From: Neurospora intermedia
Lineage: Eukaryota; Ascomycota; Sordariomycetes; Sordariales; Sordariaceae
Reading direction: 5' to 3'
Assembly: GCA_037102815.1 (NCBI GenBank)
Contig: BTPP01000004.1
Location: 4,154,001-4,218,000 of the forward strand
DNA: 64,000 nucleotides
Position 1 is the stretch's first letter. Every line of letters begins with the position of its first letter. Of the stretch, positions 58,001 to 64,000 are shown one piece after another. Under the pieces are notes generated by a model. The model worked only from the letters and a program-made list of their open reading frames with translations, did no database searches and was not told where the DNA came from. The position numbers were made by a program, and so were the translations under genes.

Positions 58001-60814
58001 GCTAACAGTTTTCTCTCCAGGTTGACGGCATATGCCTGGACCTTTGGATGGCTGTTTCCCTGCTCAGACTATTCACATATCATGAAGCATGTCCCATAAA
58101 CGGTCAACAGCCAGTCCATCCTTTCCCCTTCTCTCGCTTTAATCTGATCTCGTTGCTTTTTCTCTCCCGTGCCATGTCGGCGATGCGGCGGGACGAGTTT
58201 GGTCTACCGTGACCCTCCTCCCACCGCGCACAGTAAGCGCTGTGTCTTGGTGGGCAGTTATTATGGCAATAATGTCTTGTCATGCGCTCTCTTATTGGTA
58301 ACGAAATGATAACATGGACATCTAGCCAATCTGAACTTCCAACCCACTCTGTTGTGGTGGGATTCCTTCCGGTCGTGGTAGGATTGATGGCTTCGATAGA
58401 CCATCAATATCATGTCCCGCACCTCCTTTTGCGTCCTGTTTATCTGACTCAAAATACGAATCATGGAAGAAGCTGGAAACCCCCAAATAATAGAGTTTTC
58501 TGCATGGATCGTGACATTATCACATCTGCTACACTTTTGGAACTCTTTCTTTCATCACCTCCATTGGGGGCATTCCAATGTGCAAAGATATTTGATATCG
58601 GGTTCGGTACCCGGAAAAGGTACTGTACTTTTTGACAGCGGGTGGCTTTGGCGCAACTCTCAGTCATTCTGCTTTGATGCGCATCTGTGACCAAGTTTTA
58701 TCCCTTACTATCACCTCCATCACCTTTCACGCACTCAACACCGCCTGTTCTTATCGTCACCGACAACATCCGGTGGTAACTGTCTGATCCATGCTCCTTT
58801 GATTTTGCTGGTTCTGGCAGTGCATCAATTATGTATCACCCTATTTATCCTCGGTGATGAAGCTTCTGTCACGACATCACCCTCAATATGTTGTACAAGA
58901 CAATCAATCACGGCATGCATCCTACTTCTTGAGTTCCATAGAAAAAACAGGAGCGTCCAGCATGGTGTTATCTCAAAGAATGAGGTTCACCCCAAACCTC
59001 ACACTTCACCACAATACCCTATAACAGAACTTGTTATGCTTTCAACACCGTATTTGTGGTAGAAAGATAGTATCGAGATATTCCATGGCCATACATATTC
59101 GTAGCCATACATGAGCGTGCCGTGCTATGCCACACGAGTGCTTACCGCCTGGTCTACATCTTGGCTTGTCCCGATCAATTGCATGACACCGTCGTTTTCC
59201 TGTGTCGAGGTCGCAGAATCTACGTGTTTGGTCGAAAGCACCAAGGAGAATATAAGTAATATGCACCTGAGCTTACCGTCTGTCCTGATTTGCGTATGGA
59301 GCCAAGGTGATAACGAGAGACAGACTTCGTTCAGGCCTTGTCCCTGACAATCCTTCAAGCCGTCACGAGTTGTGTCGCACAAGATAACGCCAACATATTG
59401 ATTGCCCAACAGCTAAGCATCAGCAGAGACATTTTGCTCTTTTTCAAACGCTTATTCACCTCCTAATTCCCCAATATTCTTTTGTCAAGAACCATCCAAC
59501 CCATCGGGCCCAATTATGCACCCTTCGTCTTACCACACCATCATATCACAATCACGATCATAATGACAAACCAACGTCCTCGATTCACCTATCGTTTGGA
59601 CGAAATATAATGCTACCACAACCCACCACTCTCTTTCGTTCTTCATCGTCTCTTACAGTTCCCTGCATTCCCATTTGCCTCAATGCTTTCCTTCCTACCC
59701 ACTTCAGTGGTATCATCAAACGGAAAAAAATCCCGACCTCCACCTCGATAACGTCTCCGGCAGAGAAAGCTCTAACGAGAAATGTACTTAGTGCTTACCT
59801 CACATTGTGTTGGAACTAAGCCAATAATACAGCCCAGTTGCCAAGCATCTTTAATCTCACTCGCTATATGCGATCTAAGAAGAAAAGGGAGATTGATCGT
59901 CGTGTCATGATTTAGCAGCTGACACACGCACCTACTTGCTGCTTTCTCCCTTTTACTATGTGGAATCGCGGTGGAATTCTATTAGTTTTACATTCACGAC
60001 AGGTACTCGTCAGGTCGGTCTTTAAAAACGCGGGCACCGAACCCGAATCAGAAGAAGACGGCTCATGATCGTCATTCATTGTTCTATGTCTGCCCATCGA
60101 CGACACCACTATCACTCGCATAGTCGCATTCCCGAGTGACCGATTTGAGCGGCGAGTTCTAGAACCTCGCTCCTCGAAACCATGAATCGAACACCTACAT
60201 GGCGAACAAATGAAGGTTTACCATCAAAACCATACCAATTTCTCACGTACATCACTTTCTTTCGTCCATCCAACAGGCGTTTGAATATTTAGCCGTAGAT
60301 AGCCGCTTTCAGTAACTTCACAACATTTAATCTGAAATTCATGAACCATTTTCCATCATCAAAGGTGTCGTCGATCCATTAACCCAGAACCTTCACGCAA
60401 CCAACAATGTTTTCGATCCATGAAGAAACATTGAAACACGCCCGTACTAAAATCTGATACCCAAGCTAAGTATCCTATCGGTTTGGTGCCTATCGCACCT
60501 TTACCACCCATGACTCCATTCACTATTCCTGCCACTGCTACCTCCGCCAACCTGACTGGGATTATCAGGACTGCCTGTCCATGTCAAGTCAAGGTATATT
60601 CACCAACCTCAATTTCTCAAAGCAGCTTGTTTCTCACTACGCGGAACCAACAAGCCTAGGCAGCGAGGCAGATATGGGACAGGATAACCATGAACCAACA
60701 ACCGCGATCCCTCCCCCTTTCTGTCCCCCTCCGCTTCCACCGCTTCCTCTTCCGCTCCCTGTCCGAGTAATCAATAGGTCTGGCTACAACAGACCTCAAT
60801 CAGCCTTCTTAAGA

Positions 60815-60834
60815 GGTAAGGTAAGGTAAGGTAA
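60815..60834. repeat. (GGTAA)4 repeat
   Basis: Four tandem copies of GGTAA/AGGTA. The same AGGTAAGGTAA motif recurs once near 61845-61855. Confidence 0.85.
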
Positions 60835-60882
60835 TCATCATCCTGCCCTCCCCCCGGGTCTCCCGAGTACCAACAGCCCATT

Positions 60883-60905
60883 TCCATATCCATATCCATA
60901 TCCAT
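60883..60905. repeat. (CCATAT)n repeat
   Basis: Nearly four copies of the hexamer CCATAT, ending in CCATGT. Confidence 0.85.
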
Positions 60906-61024
60906 GTCTTCTGCTTGCCTGCCTGTCTACCTACGTACGTATCCAGCACTGTACATAGTACATACGTTCAGCTTATGCCCAGAGGTACGGTAACCTATTT
61001 CACCTGGTCTTGATTAATGCCCTG

Positions 61025-61050
61025 TCACTCACTCACTCACTCACTCACTA
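61025..61050. repeat. (TCAC)6 repeat
   Basis: Six tandem TCAC units followed by an imperfect continuation (TATCACTCCC). Confidence 0.9.
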
Positions 61051-61261
61051 TCACTCCCTCCCTACCTCTATGTACCGACCCCAAAGTTCCCAACCCCTAA
61101 CGAAAGCCGAACTCCCTATAGTACTACTAATCTACCTAGCAAGACTCCCTGTAGTACTGTAGACTACGTACTTCAGATCTACTAATTTACCTACCTACAA
61201 AACTACAAATATACAATTAGCCTTACCCCAATACACTTGTTGGCTACCTACCATATTATCC

Positions 61262-61264
<3 letters not shown>

Positions 61265-61299
<35 letters not shown>
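61265..61299. repeat. 35-nt homopolymeric C tract
   Basis: An uninterrupted run of 35 C, followed after one T by CCCC. On the minus strand it is a 35-nt G run. Exact length may be an assembly estimate because such tracts sequence poorly. Confidence 0.85.
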
Positions 61300-61302
<3 letters not shown>

Positions 61303-61621
61303 CCTAAACTGTGCAATCTGGAAGAAATCAATCTCCAAAACGTAGGTAGGGTAATAAATGAAATGTGATGAAGAAGAAATCAAAGTACAAGACAAAACAA
61401 AAAACGGCACAGCCTGCAGGTGATTGTGATCACGGGATCTCTCTCTTGTCTGTCCTTTCTTGGTTTCTCTTGTCCACCCCGTCCTACCCGTCCCAGCTGG
61501 TTGGGCGGTAGGTAGTCCTTGACTCGTGGCTCGTGCAGGGGAGGATGATAAATTACGGTTCGTCTTTAATTCGTCTGCCAGTTCGTCGGATCGTTCGTCG
61601 GATAGTTCGGAGTCATGGTTC

Positions 61622-61635
61622 GGGGGGGGGGGGGG
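61622..61635. repeat. 14-nt homopolymeric G tract
   Basis: A run of 14 G, 320 nt downstream of the C tract and complementary to it. GGTTCGTCGGA-like short repeats (GTTCGTCGGATCGTTCGTCGG) lie just upstream. Confidence 0.85.
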
Positions 61636-62617
61636 AGGTGTTCGGGGGCAGATGTTCCTTAATGGTAGAAAGCGATTCTCAAGTGAAATCCCGATACGTC
61701 GATGGGCTCAGTCAGTGGTTTGCTGGGTTCCTAGGTACATACAGTATGTACATATGTGGTTTAGGTAAGGGAAGGAGAGTGTGTGTGGCTTGTCCGCCGT
61801 GATCCGGACTCCGAGGTTTTGGAAAATGTGAATGTGATAAGGGTGAGGTAAGGTAATAACGGATTACTGGTATTGATGTTGGGTGTTGGTGTGAGTGGGT
61901 TTTTTTTGCCATAACACTATTATTAATATGGATTGCTATCATCACCGCTGATGATGGGGTCAACGGGGTCAGTGGTGTTGTTGCTTGATGTGTTGGGTTT
62001 AGTATGATATGAAGCTGGAATACCTCTGATGCCTACCGCCACAGACCACTCTCCTGTCTAACTAGTATTATCAAACTGTCGTGGTCAAGTTGGTGCTATT
62101 CTCACTCGATGAATCGGTTTGATGCGCTGTAAGCTGGAATAACATCCGCCATCAAAGACCATACCGAGTGATACTCAAGCAACATACATTGGCAGCTTCA
62201 TATTTGGCTGTTAACATGTCATCATGATTTCATGCAATACACTTTTTACTACATATACAAATTCGCTTTTGGCCCATCCTTCCATTCATCCTGTCATATC
62301 CGTCCTTACTTTCGTAACCACCAGTCCCAATTGCTACCCATCACGCCATTCCATGCTTTCTTTAACCAACACTTGTTTCATCTATCCAACACTACACCAT
62401 GAACATCACAAGAATTTTGATATAGTGACTTGCTTCATTCGTCGCATTGCAACGTGCTGCTGTCGCTCTTACTCCACCTCCCGACTTGGCGCTGCTATGC
62501 TTTCGGAGGTGGAAAGAACGACCAATCACCTTCGGCTCGCAACAACGTCGACGAAGAAGATGGCGCTAATGTTAGCGACAAAGAGTCCTGATCTGATGAC
62601 TGCCGTGATGAAGCTTC

Positions 62618-62952
62618 TCACTCCAACACCTCGTTGAGCAAACCAGCTTCCTTGACAAGTCCATGGAAGATGCCACGCTTCTTAATCAGCTCCTTCGGCG
62701 TGTCAAACTCGGCTACCTCACCCTTGTCGAGCACAACGACACGGTCACTGTCAAGGATGGTGTTGATACGGTGCGCGACTGTGATAATGGTACGGTTGGC
62801 GAACAGGTGGCTGCGCAGCGTCTGCTGGAGCAGCGCGTCCGTCTGCACGTCCACGGCCGCCGTGGCCTCGTCGAGAACCAAGATGTTGGATGGGGTGAGC
62901 AGGGCTCGGGCCAGGGAGACCAGCTGACGTTGACCTTGGGAGAGGTTGGATC
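62618..62952 (-). CDS. ABCC (MRP/Yor1-type) ABC transporter, last exon (second nucleotide-binding domain end)
   Basis: The exon runs from an acceptor CAG at 62953-62955 (CTAAC branch at about 62971-62975) to a TGA at 62618-62620, giving 110 complete codons. It holds the ABC signature [10 protein letters not shown], Walker [13 protein letters not shown], the H-loop [12 protein letters not shown] and the usual C-terminal helix [19 protein letters not shown]. The ATAAVD form of Walker B and the [10 protein letters not shown] form are typical of the second NBD of ABCC full transporters that export conjugates or drugs. The first base of the split Gly codon must come from an upstream exon, which should carry Walker A and the Q-loop. 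I could not find that exon convincingly in the remaining kilobase. The exon itself is fully intact. Confidence 0.8.
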
Positions 62953-64000
62953 CTGGAAGGGGGTGCAATGGTTAGTTCTCCAATCTCAATATCTGATGCA
63001 GTTGTTTAGGAGGGTGGGAACGACGATGCAGCCCTCATCCATACAACCGGTATCACTAGTGTGTGCCACTAAAGCACACCGCAATCCTGTTCTGCATCCT
63101 GGTGACATTGGGAGGTGTAACGCCACCAAATGCTTGATAGGGCACTCCGCCACTACCACCCAGGGACTCAAAATAGAATCACCGGATATTGGGGCCAGGG
63201 GGTCTGCAAGAACGTAGAACGGGGCGAGTAATGCATTGGATGATAACCGGAGTATCGCTCGGCAGAACCAGAAACGAAATAACAAAGCAAAGACTGGCAA
63301 TAAGTAGAGGTAGATCGATAGGCACATTGGTGAATGGCTGTAGGTCGGTGAAGAATAGGGTGTAGAGGAACCGTGCCGGATACTTAGGCACTGTGTGACT
63401 ACAACTGATGATGATGATGAAGGTGAAGAGATCACAACGATGGGGAGTACACGGAATCTCCGTTGTGAGTTGCACACATGCGCGGGTCGATCATGCAGGG
63501 GACAGAGTGGTGGATAGGGGCTGTAGATGACTGAAAAGGACAGAACACGAGCGGCAAAAAGCAGATAGCATCATGGCAGAAGCAAATGCTAAGCTCCCAG
63601 TTCGAGGGCTGGCTTCGGAATGACGCGGGAAAAGAAAGAAAGCCCATGCCAATCCCGCCGCCTTCCCGCCGCCGGCGACAAACCTCTGGCTGGCATGCTG
63701 TGTGTTCAAGCAGGCAAGGGGACAAGAGGAGATGTGTCTGCAAGGCGAGCTATCACCGCCATGCGACAGGATCTCATGTTACCGCAGGGATGGCGGGCAG
63801 GAAGAGGCAAGGAAAAGTTGGGTCGTGCAAGGCAACCAGCCGCAACTTGCGACCGTCGAGATCATCGACGAGAATCGATCCACACCAACCGTGATGTGTG
63901 TGTGCGTGCGTGCGTGCGTGCGTGTGTGTGGGTGTGAGAGGGAGAGAGAGAGATAAGACGAAAAACCTCGCATTCTCAAGCCGACAGAAGCCGGCCGCGC
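62953..64000. other. Region upstream of the ABC transporter last exon, unresolved
   Basis: Expected to be intron or further ABC coding sequence on the minus strand, but no Walker A, Q-loop or transmembrane exon could be read. A weak resemblance (ILVDDLDGRKLRLVALHD, minus strand about 63,825-63,880) to the region after Walker A was noted but not accepted. A (TGCG/TG)n run at 63893-63931 is followed by a GAGAGA run. Confidence 0.35.
63893..63931. repeat. (TG)n/(TGCG)n simple repeat
   Basis: Alternating purine-pyrimidine run of TGTG, TGCG and CGTG units about 39 nt long, a potential Z-DNA former, followed by GA repeats to about 63953. Confidence 0.85.

Larger units (their letters stand above)
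58001..62617. other. Gene-free region, distal part with simple repeats
   Basis: It lies between the middle gap and the ABC transporter stop. Several minus-strand GTAAGC donor-like sites near 59145, 59277 and 59798 hint at a spliced non-coding transcript or decayed exons. The part from 60.8 to 61.8 kb is dense in microsatellites and G/C homopolymers (separate entries). Confidence 0.35.

Noticed and set aside
60359-60550. Gly/Val-rich ORF (AEVAVAGIVNGVMGGKG) that looks like a membrane segment
   Set aside because: Codons are rich in GTA, ATA and GGA, unlike real genes in the window, and nothing around it extends the similarity.
63825-63880. Resemblance to the post-Walker A region of ABCC proteins (ILVDDLDGRKLRLVALHD)
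   Set aside because: The match covers under 20 residues, lacks Walker A before it and the Q-loop after it, and is followed by stops in that frame.

Overview
The window reads as nuclear DNA of a filamentous ascomycete, most likely a Sordariomycete of the Neurospora/Sordaria type. The grounds are short introns (55-123 nt) with CTAAC/CTGAC-like branch sites, GC-biased third codon positions, Gln/Ser/Pro-rich extensions on conserved proteins, and intergenic DNA full of tetra-, penta- and hexanucleotide repeats with TAGGTAGG/CCTACCTA motifs. I see no transposon, LTR element, CRISPR array or bacterial-type operon, and no RIP-like AT-rich block.

Layout. 1-6593: the 3' part of a dual-specificity phosphatase gene, a small SnoaL/NTF2-like protein, a Pho8-type alkaline phosphatase and a mitochondrial GABA transaminase. 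7922-17428: a Cbf1-type bHLH-zipper factor, the GID ubiquitin-ligase subunit Gid9/Fyv10, the CCR4-NOT deadenylase Caf1/Pop2 and complex I subunit B12 (NDUFB3). 18365-29802: a coiled-coil protein of unknown function, eIF6/Tif6, an unknown protein with a discoidin-like C-terminus, and the SUMO E1 subunit Aos1. 30865-39917: a large nuclear-type protein followed in the same frame, after a single TAG, by a second ORF, then the 25S rRNA methyltransferase Bmt5. 39918-62617: a sparse 23 kb holding only a tRNA-Arg(ACG) and one five-exon regulator with a YDR124W-like (DUF2841) helical domain. 62618-64000: the last exon of an ABCC-type transporter.

The genes are housekeeping or regulatory and do not form one pathway. 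Loose themes are ribosome maturation (eIF6, Bmt5), mRNA turnover (Caf1), ubiquitin and SUMO conjugation (Gid9, Aos1) and mitochondrial metabolism (GABA transaminase, NDUFB3). Exon structures were rebuilt by hand from splice signals and reading frame. They are firm where protein family conservation spans the junction and weaker for the first exon of the unknown protein at 25167-27006.

The most interesting features are the two ORFs separated by one in-frame TAG at 31951, the 13 kb gene-free stretch upstream of the DUF2841-type regulator, a GC-AG intron in AOS1, an exon made only of the ATG in the alkaline phosphatase gene, a possible 45-residue spliced microprotein near 9.8 kb, and an ABC transporter end whose upstream exons cannot be found in the last kilobase. 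I found no convincing new defence or mobile system.
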